NCBI GenBank assembly: GCA_946807835.1 | Contig: OX327684.1 | Coordinates: 11,060,501 to 11,124,500, forward strand | DNA length: 64,000 nucleotides | Reading direction: 5' to 3' | Origin: Ailanthus altissimus | Lineage: Eukaryota; Streptophyta; Magnoliopsida; Sapindales; Simaroubaceae | Shown here: positions 1 to 10,979 of the stretch, piece by piece | Layout of the letters: each line of letters starts with the position of its first letter | How positions within the stretch are numbered: the stretch's first letter is position 1 | Notes under the pieces: model-generated | What the model saw: the letters and a program-made list of their open reading frames with translations, nothing else | What the model was told of the DNA's origin: nothing | Database searches by the model: none | Position numbers and translations under genes: made by a program

Positions 1-28
1 AATGTCTAACAATCTCCCACTTGCCCTA
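1..28 (-). repeat. Copia-1 3' LTR edge and polypurine tract
   Basis: Read on the minus strand, the sequence runs from a purine-rich GGGCAAGTGGGAGATT into TGTTAG, the same six bases that begin the 5' LTR at 6887. Positions 1-11 are therefore the first bases of the 3' LTR, and about 12-27 is the polypurine tract that primes plus-strand synthesis. The rest of the LTR is outside the window. Confidence 0.75.
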
Positions 29-600
29 GAGCATGTCGGGCATCTGTCGAACTCCCATATCATATATATGAGTTTCAAAACACTTTACTGGTAATGGTTT
101 GGTGAATGAATCTACTAGATTTTCTGCTGATGCAATCTTGGATACCATAACTTCATGCTTTTGCACTAGCTCCCGTACCAAATGGTATTTTCTCTCAATG
201 TGTTTTCCTTTCTTGTGGTATCTCAGTTCCTTGGATTGTGCTACAGCTCTGTTATTATCATAATAAATAATAATGGGCATTTTAGCACTATGAACCACTT
301 CAAGTTCCATAAGGAACGTACGGAGCCATACAGCCTCTTTTGCAGCTTCTGACGCAGCTACATATTCAGCTTCCATGGTAGAGTCTGCAATGCATGATTG
401 CTTTACACTCCTCCAACTAATAGCCCAACCACCTAAAGTAAACACATATCCTGAGGTAGATTTATGAGAATCCTTATCTGATTGTAAATCTGAATGTGTT
501 TACCCAATAGGTATAAGATCCTCACTGGAATATACAAGCATATAATCTTTCATTCTCCGAAGGTACTTGAATATATGCTTTACTGCAGTCCAGTGTTCTA
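26..600 (-). pseudogene. Copia-1 RNase H domain (pol C-terminus)
   Basis: The frame ending at 26 shows the copia RNase H signature: [12 protein letters not shown], then a STMEAEYVA motif with the conserved acidic residue, a YYDNN motif, and the C-terminal segment ending SFTKPL. The same domain continues upstream to about 600, where HWTAVKHIFKYLRR and SDLQSDKDS can be read, but a stop codon replaces the usual aromatic residue before THSD. In the family this domain degrades the RNA of the RNA/DNA hybrid. It ends just before the polypurine tract, as expected for the end of pol. Confidence 0.85.
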
Positions 601-1761
601 TTGATATCTGCTGACCATACCGATTGCATAACAAATATCTGGTTTAGTACATAGCATTGCATACATAAGACTTCTTACTGTTGATGCATAAGAAATTCCT
701 CTCATGTGGTCTATCTCTTCAGAAGTTTTAGGACACTGATTCTTAGATAGATCAATTCCATGTCTAAAGGGAAGTGTTCCCTTTTTGGATTTATGTATAA
801 CAAACCTAACTATAATTTTATCTATATATACAGCTGGAAATAAAGCTAACATCCTATTTTTACGATCTCGTAATAGCTTAATTCTAAAGATATAATTAGC
901 TTCACCTAAGTCCTTCATATCAAATTGGTTAGATAACCAAATTTTAACTGATGATAATGCTCCTACATCATTTCCAATAAGTAGTATATCATCTACATAT
1001 AGGACTAGAAAAATCACCAACCGCCTATCTATCTTCTTGTAAACACAAAGTTCATCGGGATTTTGATCAAAACTAAACGATTTGATTGCATGATCAAATC
1101 TGATGCTCCATGATCTAGATGCTTGTTTAAGCCCATAGATAGATTTGTGCAGTTTACAAACTACATGCTATTAGCTTATAGCTATAAAACCATCTGGTTG
1201 TATCATATAGATACTTTCTTTAAGATTTCCATTAAGAAAGGTAGTCTTGACATTCATTTGCCAAATTTCATAATCAAGATTTGCTGCAATAAATAAGAGA
1301 ATTCTAATAGACTTAAGCATGGCTACTAGTGAAAAGGTTTTCTCATAATCAATACATTCTTTGAGTGTACCCTTTAGCAACAAGTCTAGCTTTGAAGATT
1401 TTCACCTTCCCATCTATCCCTCTCTTTCTCTTGTAAACCCATTTACACCTATAGGTTTTATCCTTTCAGGTTTCTCTACAAGTTCCCAGACTTTATTAGA
1501 ATACATGGAATCCATTTCTGATTTTATAGCTTTATACCAATGGTTTGCATCTTTATCACCCACTGCTTCATCATAACTAGTGGGATCTAGTTCATGCTCA
1601 TTAGAGACTGCCTGAAATGACTCTCCAATTAACATGTACCTAGTTGGACGTCTAATAATCCTCCTACTATGACGAAGTACTGGTGGTTGTTGTTCTGCAA
1701 CTGACTCTGGTTGGTTATTATAATATGGATTGGGAATTAACTTATTGACTCTATCAAGCAC
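598..1761 (-). pseudogene. Copia-1 reverse transcriptase (fragmented)
   Basis: Three pieces make up the domain. The linker and N-terminal part (1414-1761) includes YDEAVGDKDANHWYKAIKSE. The middle (1171-1383) includes WQMNVKTTFLNGNLKESIYM. The C-terminal part (598-1020) includes an intact YVDD catalytic motif in LYVDDILLIGND. A further stretch reading CKLHKSIYGLKQASRSW lies around 1110-1160 between two of the frames. The pieces are in different frames, so the gene needs several frameshifts to be read. The family function is cDNA synthesis from the retroelement RNA. The KxGxLPFxHGI and QCPKT segments after YVDD are typical of plant copia elements. Confidence 0.88.
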
Positions 1762-1782
1762 AATATTAGAGTTCCTAGATAA

Positions 1783-3058
1783 CTAATCAAGAATTATCTT
1801 ACTCCTAGGCTTGAAGTCTTTCATATAGTCTTCTTCAAGAAAGATTGCACTAGTGTTAACTAATACTTTCTTATCTTGAGAACTATAGAAAAGACTTCCT
1901 CTTGTTCCTTTAGGATAACCAACAAACAGATAAACTTTTAACTTAGATTCCAACTTATCTGTCTTTTCTTTTAGCACATATGTTGGAACCCTATATATGT
2001 ATATGACGTAAACTTGGTTTACGTCTTATCCACATTTCTAGATATGTTTTAGGGACTAACTTAGATGGAATTAAGTTAAGAAGATACATGACTATTTTTA
2101 AGGCACGACCTTAGAACGAGATGGGTAAAATTGAATAACTCATCATTGACCTCACCATTTCAAGAAGAGTTCTATTTCTCATTTCTGCTACACCATTTTG
2201 CTGGGATGACCCTGGTGCAGTCAACTAGGATAATATTCTATTGTCTAACAAATAAGTCATGAACTCACTATAGAGGTATTCCCCACCTCGATCAGATCAA
2301 AGTACCTTTATGTGTTTTCCTAATTGCCTTTCCACTTCTGCTTGAAACTCTTTGAATTTATCAAACGCCTCATACTTGTGGCGCATTAGGTACACATAAT
2401 CGAATTTAGAATAATCATCAATGAAAGTGATGAAATATTCATAACCTCTCATAGATTGTGTGATTATGGGTCCACACACGTCAGAGTGCACTAATTCTAA
2501 CATTTCAATGGCTCTATTACCGTTAGCATGAAAGGGTCTTATGATCATTTTACCTTCTATACAGGATTCGAAGACTGGTAATGGTTCAATATCTAATGAA
2601 CTCAAAGGTCCATCTTTGACCAGTCTTTGGATTCTATCTAGACTAATATGACTAAGACGTAGATGCCATAGATACGTTTAATTAGTGGGAGTCACTTTAA
2701 TCCTCTTATGGTGATTAGAATCATTATTCAATTCCGTGTCATGTAGTGAGTTAATTTTAGGATATATGCAGTATAGATTATTAACTAGTGTACCGGAACA
2801 TATAAACGACTTATTTCTTTTAATCACCACAGTTGAGTCAAATATAACAGAATAACCAAATTTATTCAAATAACTAACTGAAATCAAATTACATTTGAGT
2901 TCTGGTATTAACAAACAATCATCTAATACTAATGTTCTAAAATCATCAAAATAAAGTTGAACAACTCCCACTGCCTTGGCTGCAACAGTTACGTCATTTC
3001 CTAGCCTTAGACTGATCTTCCATTCATTGAGTTTTATGATTTCCTGAAACCTTTGCAA
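1783..3058 (-). pseudogene. Copia-1 gag-pre-integrase and integrase (fragmented)
   Basis: From 3058 downward the frame carries the segment before integrase (LGNDVTVAAKAVG, LVLDDCLLIPELKCNLISVSYL), then after a stop the LWHLRLSHIS zinc-binding remnant near 2650, then the integrase core beginning HSDVCGPI with ITFIDDYSKF (2297-2605). A later piece (1783-1977) has FVGYPKGTRG, the usual C-terminal integrase motif. Between 1978 and 2296 the core is present only as broken frames. In intact elements this region cleaves and joins element cDNA to host DNA. Stops at several points show that it is not functional. Confidence 0.83.
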
Positions 3059-3097
3059 TGAATTTCAAATATGATTAATGGCTTCAGAATCTACTAT

Positions 3098-3569
3098 TCA
3101 AGAATTAGTAGAATCAACCACTAAGTATGTCTCAATGAAAAAGTTTTTACCAGAAAGTGAAGTTGTCCTTTTAGTTGTTGAAAACTTAACTAAAGGATAG
3201 TTTCCCTTCCAATGCCCTTTAATGCCACATTGGAAACAATTTCCTTTGGGCCTCACTACTTTTTTATGAATTTGCACAAACTCTGAATTATATGCTTCCT
3301 TTGGCTTATTCTTTTTTTTTCTTATTATTTTTTCCTCCAGAATTGAGACCAAAAGATAAAGATGGGCCATTAGTCAATTGACTATTATAAACATCTATTT
3401 CATCTTGGGGTGCATTTTCATTAAGTATTTGAGTGCATTTTTTAGTCAGGACATATTTATGCTTTTCAACTGTGAGTTCAATATCTAAGTTCCTTTCCCA
3501 ATCCATATAATTATTTCCGGTTAACTTGTCTTGGTTAAGGATGGATGCTAGTAGGATGGATGAAGACAT
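3098..3569 (-). pseudogene. Copia-1 gag with internal deletion
   Basis: The likely start is the ATG at 3567-3569, which begins MSSSILLASILNQDKLTG followed by NYMDWERNLDIEL, the normal N-terminus of plant copia gag. An in-frame upstream Met at 3617 is less likely. After about 60 residues the sequence jumps from DEIDVYNSQLTNG to a lysine-rich linker and then to a zinc knuckle, so most of the central gag domain is missing. The knuckle reads CFQCGIKGHWKGNY: the first three ligands are present and the last cysteine is tyrosine. A frame change lies near 3306-3370. The family role is assembly of the RNA-containing particle. Confidence 0.82.
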
Positions 3570-5590
3570 GATTCTAAAAAATAAATTTATACATGAGCAT
3601 ACATTATCTGAAAGCATGTGTTACTTTTGCATGAATACATGAAATGCATTTATATAGAACTCTTTAACTACATTCAGAATACGCCTCCGTAGGGTGGTCG
3701 TATCCGTCATAAATCAGATTAGTACCATACTAATTTATTATTATTATCTAGATATCTTATATCAAATAATAATAAACTACCGATTCTTTGGCCCTTAAAT
3801 TTAATTGACAAGAACTCCGTAGGAAGGATATCAATCAACCTAAGTTAAGTGTACAACCATTATTTTAATCATTTATATTTCCCAATTAAAAAATCCACCG
3901 TAAGGTAGTTAGTTTTGCATGAGTCATATCTTGGATCTTATCATTTAGGAAAATCCTATCTAATAACCAGTTCTGATTAATATCCTCCATAGGGAGCTCA
4001 CAAAATTTGAGACAAGACATTAATCTACCTTATTATAGGACCAATAATGGAGGCCATGGGCATTATGCTTAAGCTCTCTCACACTCAATATTCTAATTCT
4101 TAGAGTTTTTAATTAATTTATAAAAATGACTTTTTACTCATTAATATCTAATTTTATTTTTATAAAATAATTAATAAGGCCACATCAGATAATAAATTAA
4201 TATATATATGACAATAATCTTATCATAATCTCATTAGAATATTAATGTCATACAATATGATATATTTTATGCATGGACATATGAATGTGGCACCCTTAAT
4301 TTATATGACATGTTATTCATCCAATCAATTAACTAGATAAATAAATAACTCATAATTTATGGCATTTTCTAAGAAGAAAAATATTAAAAACTAAGCCTAA
4401 ATTCTTCAAAATCTTTCTTGAAGTTAACTTGGGCTTTTTTATAATTTTACCTCCTTTTACTTGTCTCCTTTTGTAGGTTTGAATTCTGGGCCTTTTAATT
4501 TTCTTTGGTCCACTTATTTAAAAATTAAATTGAGCTTATTTTAATCTTTAAAATTTCTTTGGGCCTACTTAAAAAAGTTAAATGAAAATAGTTTTTTAGA
4601 CCCAATAATTTTACTAAAATAGCCCAAATAAAATTTTATAAAATTGAACCAAAATTAAAAGAAGTTTGGGCTAACTTTGAATTTGTAAATACCTAAAATT
4701 AGTTAAAAAATAAATTTTTGTCAAACTTGGGGACCTATTAATAAATATCTCAAAGTTCTCGAGCCAAACTATGATTACCCAAGTTCTGGAGGGGGTTTAG
4801 TTAAATACAATGCTGTTAGGGCCTATTTGCATAATTGACAAACCTTTAAGGGTCTGTTTTTACCGAATGCAAACGTTTTGACCAAAAACAGAATTATTTA
4901 TAAAAAGGAGGGAACTATATGATATTTGCTAGTAAAACCCTCATTTCACAATATTCACCCCTGCCGCTCCTTCTCTCTCCTTGCCCACTATTAGCCTTGA
5001 TTTCGGCTTTGCTTCCAGCCATCGATCGACGTTGAGGAGAACGCCATCTTCAGACTACTATCTTTCCCTGTTGCGAACCGCCGATCATTGTTTTCTAAAA
5101 CCACCGCGTGGTTAGCTGAAAATTCACCCGCTTCATCGTCGGTTGCCTCGCCAAGCCGCCGCTGCTGATCCTTATCGCGTCTGACCGCCGCTATAATGTA
5201 GCAATTGACTCGCATGCTGCTGCCACGACATGCCGCCGTAGGTGACAAGTGACTATGCATGTTGTTGCCATAAACAGTGGCTGCGTGCATGGCTTTTCTT
5301 GTTTCTTCTTTTGCTCGTTTTTTCTTTTTTTATTATTATAATTACTATAAAATAATAAAAATAAATAAATTTAATCTAACCAAGAGGGAAAATTGTGATA
5401 TTTCATCACCCCATTTTGTTACAATTCCTAAGAAAACATACAAACAAATATCTAACCATGAATTATTGGGCGTAACCATTCATCACATAATTAATAAAAA
5501 TAATAATATAAATTAATATATAATTGGTGCCACAATAAACAATTACTACCATACACAAAATAAACTATACATGTAATATGAAACAAGGCT
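3570..5590 (-). other. Copia-1 leader: about 2 kb between primer site and gag
   Basis: This stretch lies between the primer-binding site and gag and is far longer than the one or two hundred bases common in copia elements. It holds no convincing gene. Four copies of a short near-palindromic motif (consensus near CTCCGTAGGGTGG) occur at 3684-3697, 3813-3827, 3894-3908 and 3983-3997. About 4885-5250 looks like a host promoter and 5' leader read on the plus strand: a TATAAAAAGG box near 4900, then a CT-rich stretch, then GC-richer sequence. Whether this is captured DNA or a family feature cannot be decided here. Confidence 0.55.
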
Positions 5591-5602
5591 GCTCTGATAT
5601 CA
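5591..5602 (-). promoter_or_regulatory. Copia-1 primer-binding site (initiator Met tRNA type)
   Basis: The minus strand reads TGATATCAGAGC two bases inside the LTR boundary. The usual plant copia site is TGGTATCAGAGC, complementary to the 3' end of initiator methionine tRNA; one base differs. Its position right next to the LTR fixes the LTR edge at 5605. Confidence 0.8.
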
Positions 5603-5604
5603 AT

Positions 5605-6887
5605 TGTTAGTTGGTATGTAAAAATAAAATTTTTTGTTTATAAAAATAAACGCAGCGGAAGCTAGATCGTCTTGTTCACAATTACATGTATAGGGATATA
5701 AGATTACCTCAATTCCTCGCTATGGTAGATCTTGAATTGACTGGCTGCAATCTTCTCTACTATTCTCAATCTTCAAACTCAACGCGTGTGGGCACGTGGA
5801 TCTTTCTTAATCTCTAAAGCCACTAATACCCAATTCTAAGAGAATGATATTAACTAAATTCTTTTCCCATGTAAGAATACGTAAAAGAATTTTTTTCTAT
5901 ATGGTTGTGGTCACCTTTCTTATTACATACCCCCTATATATATATGGATCTCCCTCAGGTATTTAGAATTTGATTTGGATTAAAAAATTAGAGTTTGATT
6001 AGGATTTGAGCTAGTAGAGGGACTGCAAGACCCATGGACTTCCTAGCTCCAACTTAAAAGGACTAGTCTTTATTATATCATAATACACTAATTCTTCTAA
6101 GTTGCACCCTGACGGAACTTTTTTTCGGGATTATTGCTTGTGGCCACAAGACTTTCTGAGATACAGTCTCGATGCATCTGGATATCTAACTCTCTATGCG
6201 AGCTGACGGATCTCATATCTGTACGTACCAGACTTATAAGCATCGGATCATACCCAGCAACACCCAGCAATCACACTATGAAAGGTCTGTGACATGCATA
6301 AAACTAAAGTATGGTGAATCACTTACAAGCCCATCGTGGTACTCAAGTCAAAGGACCACGTATACCATTCAACTCGAGAGGACCCTCCGTTCACGGCTTA
6401 CATATGGTGTCTATCAGAGGCCCTTATGAGTCTGTTCTATATCCAGGCCTATCTGGATACCCATATGTCAATACAAGTTCCAAGCAGAAATAGATCAGGG
6501 ATAATTATTTAAGAACATACTTGTGTAACTAGCATTTTTTGGCATTTGATTGCAACTCTTGCAACTATGCAATTACTAGTATATTCTCAGGTCTATGTCC
6601 TATTATAGTTAAGGCTCCAACTCTTGGATCTTCGCAGAGTATTATAACCAGCTAACACTTAACTATGCTAACATTTAGCATTTATATCTCTCAGCATGGG
6701 TAACTATGAGCTTTTATCTAAACTCCTTTATATATAATCTAAACTTCTTCAGATTGTTTAATGTCTGTAACGTTACATTGCATGGTACCATATTAATGGA
6801 TATTAGCGATTTAATGGGAATGTACACTTGTATAAACATACAAGTATATGTATATTCAGGGATGGCACGTAAGCACCGAACCTAACA
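5605..6887 (-). repeat. Copia-1 5' LTR (1283 bp)
   Basis: The repeat starts TGTTAG and ends CTAACA, a perfect 6-bp inverted terminal repeat. The inner edge touches the primer-binding site. It contains CGCAGCGGAA at about 5650, a motif present near the same end of the other three related LTRs here. Its 6130-6440 segment is clearly similar to 38815-39130, 53830-54150 and 58710-59030. Short open frames inside it (for example 6196-6493) are not genes. Confidence 0.88.
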
Positions 6888-6892
6888 TTTAT

Positions 6893-7560
6893 AATGGATA
6901 AAAGAATTAATTTGTTATAGGCTTCTAAAGTGGTTTTGAAACAAAAAAGAGAATATAGTTAATCAAGCTCAAAAAGGGTGACTAAGGACAAAAAAATATA
7001 ATTTAAGGTTGGCTAGAAAGGTCCAATCGATCCAAACGTGGCCTATAATTATATCCCTTACTATATATGTTCTAGGATTTTGCCTCGAAAGTTAATCAAA
7101 CAAGTTCTAGACATTAGACGACCTTAATTACTTCATTTGTATGAATACATATATTCTACCTTACAACTAATGAACATTAAATAGCTTTAGAGTGCAAGAG
7201 TGTTTAAAGGGAACAATTATAAGCTGAATATAGTTAATCCGATTGCAATATAAAATGAACACAGTAATAGATAAGTTTAGAGAGTTTATAGCTTTTCTTT
7301 AAATCCATTTTTCATTATCGATTACAAATTTTTTCGACCCAAATAAAAGATAATAAAAGCAAATAAACTATTTCTTAAAAAGAGAATAAAAATAAAGAAT
7401 AAACGATCAAAGCATAGAAGAAAACTAAAAATTAAGTAGTGTTTCCCCTGCCCCTACACTTAAAATAAGCCATGTCCACATAGCGGCTATAAAATAACAA
7501 AATTGGAACACTTCCATGTTTTTGTAAAGCTTTAGTTGTCCCCTCCTCTGTCTTCATCTT
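6893..7560 (-). other. Gypsy-A 3' noncoding region
   Basis: No gene. The segment around 6960-7130 is similar to 36240-36460 in Gypsy-B and, reversed, to 50830-50960 in Gypsy-C, so it is a family 3' region. At about 7440-7470 the minus strand reads AAGTGTAGGGGCAGGGGAAACAC, matching the Gypsy-C purine-rich stretch at 50398-50420. Confidence 0.7.
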
Positions 7561-7601
7561 CACTCTCTGCTTTATCTTCTGCTTCTTTATTATCTCCTAT
7601 G

Positions 7602-8617
7602 TCATCTGCCGCTGGAGGCTCTGGATAGGCCGGAACATTTGGCAGGTGATGTGTATCCATACCAAAATGGGTTAGGGGAATGCATAAAACCTAGTCTTGA
7701 TATGGTGCATAAGAGGCAATCCATTACTGGTGTGCGATGAAGGTATTCTCTAACCTTGTCAGTCGTTGATGCATGGTCAGTTATGCTACTAGTCTTTGTT
7801 ACAAAGGTGGTCGGAGAGCGGGGTTGTGGGCTGGACAATCAACTATTATAATAATTTTACTATTGTCCAAGACATGTGATGAGGGAAGCACTTCTTCTGA
7901 TGATGTCCACTCAACTCTAGCTTTAGCGTAGAGTGCTGTAATTAGCAAGGGGTAGTAGATGCTTTACTTTGGATGATTGAAGCTGAAGAGGATTGTATCT
8001 TTGATCACTTTGCTAGTATCGATAGTCTTCTATGTAAGAATGGCATACAGAAGGAGAGCTCTCTTTGCTGTTACTGGGCTCATATGACTTATTAGCATTA
8101 ACTTGGCAGCTATAAAATAGTGCCACGCTTTGAATTCTCTGCACATGGGAAAGGAGACCGGTGTGCTTCTAGACATCATCCATTGAGCATCTGGGGTGGT
8201 CAAGTAGCGGATGACGGCTTTATAATCTGGATTTTGGTAGAGCTCAATATAGTCATCTCTTTGTATGTTGGGTACCCTATAGTATCTATTGATAACCTCA
8301 TTTTGAATGTGAATAGTTTGGCCTTTGATTTATACTTTTCCATAGTTTTGCTCTTTGCCATTAGTATAAAATTCTCTGACTAGTGGAATAATTGTTACAT
8401 CTGATTATGTGCACAAACGTCCCCAACCCCTATCTGCAATAATTCTTGAGATTCTTGGACAGCTCCCTTCCATGATTTTGAAGCCTCTTTCAGGAATGAT
8501 TGTGTGTTTGACTATGAACGAGTGATATAAGTTCAAGGCTTCTTTAGAAATAAACTTGTTAGTATCGCAACCTACAAAAGATGATGCAATTGACTTCTTT
8601 GATTTTTTGGGTGCCAT
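7602..8617 (-). pseudogene. Gypsy-A extra ORF after pol (plant transposon protein-like)
   Basis: The minus strand from 8617 begins MAPKKSKKSIASSFVG, then FISKEALNLYHSFIVKHTIIPERGFKIMEG. The lysine-rich start and the IPERGF motif resemble the 'putative plant transposon protein' domain found downstream of pol in Athila/Tat elements. The first frame stops at 8405. Further frames down to 7602 are in the same region but out of register, so the ORF is broken. The function of this domain is not established; its position after integrase is what identifies it. Similarity is from memory of the motif, so identity is moderate. Confidence 0.55.
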
Positions 8618-8639
8618 TGAATACCTATAACAACAATAA

Positions 8640-9735
8640 TGAGCACTCTTAATATTGATAGTAACTGCCTCTCAAACATTGCAATATCAAACTATATATG
8701 TGTACCACTTATTACTCTTTTTAGCCCAAAATCACTACCTTATTCACATGTCCATTCTCTCATCATACATTACCAACACCCATTACAAAATATCACTCCC
8801 TATTGTGACTGTAATATGGCATCACCACACATGTATAGGCAACAATAATGCAGTAATATTGCATCATTTAACCACTTGCCTAATGTTTTTTTCTTATCCA
8901 TAGAAACATCCTAATAATGATATTATGCTTTATGCTTAAAGTAACAATATGTATCTATGATTGCTAGTAGAGAACTTTAAGTATAAACCATTAGACATTA
9001 AGCAACTAACTAATTTAAGCATACATATAAGGTATTTCTTCATAAGCATTCATGTAGAAAATATTTTTTTCATTAATCAATGCATAATAACCATAATAGA
9101 ACAAGAAAACACACTAATTATACAATGGCAACTATATAATAAAGAGGAAAAAAAAGAAAGAAAAAGGAAAAAAAAATTAGTAAAGAGAGAAATTTGTACC
9201 TTGGAGTAGTGAATGCTAGTGTAAAGAATGATTTGGAGTTATGATGAATGTGAATGCTTGGATGAATTGTGTGTGCTAATGTGGTGTTAATCTAAATGGG
9301 TAATGAATTGTAATATAAATGGAGTGTGGTTGTTGTTAATTTGATTGTAAGATGAAGGATGGAAGATGTGAAATTAAGAGGATGAGAGTTAGGGTTTATA
9401 TGGTGTGTGAGAGAGAAAGGGGATGAAGATATATAAAAGGGGAGGGGATGGGGCGGGGAAGCATTTAAATACTTCTCATGTATGGGCGCCGTGGTGCTCA
9501 CATATTCCTGGGCACATTTGTGCCTAGGTGCCAGTGCTGCGGCGCTGGATATCCAGCGCTGTGGCATTGGATTTCTGTTTCGGATGCCATGGCACCTATG
9601 AGTAAGCGCTGCAGCTCGAAAGCTTTTTTTTCCTTTTATTTTCATAAACCTGCAGCCTAAAAAGAAAACTCATGAAAGGAAAAAAAAGAACTAAATAAGG
9701 AGAAAAATAACACTAAAAATATTTAATTAAAATCA
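8640..9735 (-). other. Gypsy-A spacer with GCG-rich cluster
   Basis: No gene is supported; short frames here are chance. The AT-rich spacer includes a purine-rich stretch (9140-9190). At 9484-9616 lies a compact GC-rich cluster with repeated GGCGCC, GTGCC and GCGCTG-like words, quite unlike its surroundings. Similar clusters occur in the LTR of the same element (16369-16640) and in the other gypsy copies. Confidence 0.6.
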
Positions 9736-9746
9736 AAGGATACCAG

Positions 9747-9799
9747 ACTTGGGTTGCCTTCTAAAAAATGCATGGTTTAATGTATTCGGCTTGACGTGG
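9747..9799 (-). other. Conserved post-pol motif, Gypsy-A copy
   Basis: Read on the minus strand this has the form GTCAAGCCGAATACATTAAA ... AAGGCAACCCAAG. The same block occurs at 37147-37199 (Gypsy-B), 50010-50063 (Gypsy-C, plus strand) and 62825-62875 (Gypsy-D). In Gypsy-A it follows the end of integrase by about 180 bases. Confidence 0.75.
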
Positions 9800-9975
9800 T
9801 GATCCTGCAGTTACTTGTGATCCATCAGATCGACATTGACTTTCTATCGATCTATATATCCTCCATGATAATTCTTGAAGCGCTGGCCATTTATTGTAAT
9901 TGAAGCTTGATTATTTGGATTTTTAATTTTAACTGCTCCATTTGGGTATATCGTGATAATTTGGAATGGGCCAGA

Positions 9976-10960
9976 CTATCGGGACTTGAGCTTTCCAAGA
10001 AATAACTTTAGACTTGACTTATAAAGTAGCACTAGATGTCCTTTTTTAAATGAACATTGAAGTATCTTCTTATCATGCCATTGTTTTATCTTTTTCTTAT
10101 AAAACTTAGTATTCTCATATGCTTGTAGACAAAACTCATCCATGGCATTTAGTTGAAGTAAGCATTTCTCACCTATGGCTTGAAGATTGAATTTAAGGGC
10201 TTTAATGGCCCAATAAGCTTTGTGTTCCAACTCCAAAGGTAGGTGACAAGCTTTTTCAAAGATTAAAGGAAACTGGGATATACCAATTGGGGTTTTGTAA
10301 GTAGTACGATACGCTCATAAAGCATTATCCAAGTGTAATGCCCAATATTTTCGATTTGGTTTAACCATTTTCTCCAAGATGCGTTTTATTTGCCGATTGG
10401 AGACTTTAACTTGTTCACTTGTTTGAGGATGATATGCAGTGACTGTCTTATGCTTGACCTCATATTTTAACAAGAGGGCTGAAAAATATTTATTGCAGAA
10501 ATGTGAGCGCTCGTCACTTATAATTGCTTTCGGGGTTCCATATCTCGTGAATATGTTCTTTTGAAGGAACTTAATTACTATCCTTACCTCATTTATTGGT
10601 AACGCTACTGCCTCTACCCATTTTGAAATGTAATCCACAGCTACAAGTATATATTTGTGTTGTGAGATGGTGAAAACGGTCTCATGAAGTCTATTCCCTA
10701 AACGTCAATGATTTTGACCTCTAGAATGTTCTGCTGTGGTATTTCATGTCTTTTAGAGATGTTCCCCATCCGTTGACATCGATAACACCCTGCAATAAAA
10801 GAATATGCATCTTTAAATAATGTGGGCCAATAAAAACCAAATTGAAGTACCTTAGCTGCTATTTTATCGCCCGCAAAATGTCCCTCATAACCGGATACAT
10901 GACAATGGTGTAAGATGTCTTGAGTTTCTTCTTTAGGGACACACCTTCGAAGGATTTGGT
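9976..10960 (-). pseudogene. Gypsy-A integrase
   Basis: The HHCC zinc-binding region can be read at about 10750-10915 (HHCHVSGYEGHFAGDK, then CYRCQRMGN). The catalytic core spans 10315-10638: MDYISKWVEAVALP with the first Asp, SDERSHFCNKYF around the second, then YHPQTSEQV and the Glu-bearing helix. The C-terminal part (9976-10236) reads ELEHKAYWAIKALKF ... HDKKI ... LLYKSSLKLFLGKLKSR, the usual end of pol in this group. Stops and frame changes separate the three pieces. In active elements the enzyme inserts cDNA into the genome. Confidence 0.87.
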
Positions 10961-10979
10961 CTGTACATGATCTATAAAG

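Larger units (their letters stand above)
1..6887 (-). mobile_element. Copia-1: decayed Ty1/copia LTR retrotransposon
   Basis: On the minus strand the order is 5' LTR (5605-6887), Met-tRNA-like primer site, a leader of about 2 kb, gag, gag-pre-integrase, integrase, reverse transcriptase, RNase H, purine tract and the edge of the 3' LTR (1-11). That gene order (integrase before reverse transcriptase) defines Ty1/copia. All domains carry stops or frameshifts, so the copy is dead. The element sits at the 3' side of Gypsy-A. The five bases after the LTR (TTTAT, 6888-6892) should be one target-site duplicate; the partner lies left of the window. RT and RNase H wording resembles the Tork/TAR/Angela group, but the lineage is an inference. 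Confidence 0.9.

Noticed and set aside
4991..5290. A 99-residue minus-strand reading frame in the Copia-1 leader
   Set aside because: No recognisable domain; it arises from a short GC-richer stretch that looks like noncoding leader on the other strand.
6196..6493. Two overlapping plus-strand frames in the Copia-1 LTR
   Set aside because: They lie wholly inside an LTR; similar frames appear in the related LTRs (38982, 53566, 58890) as by-products of the conserved block.
9292..9660. Frames on both strands over the GC-rich cluster of Gypsy-A
   Set aside because: The cluster lacks stop codons because of its composition; no protein similarity is visible.
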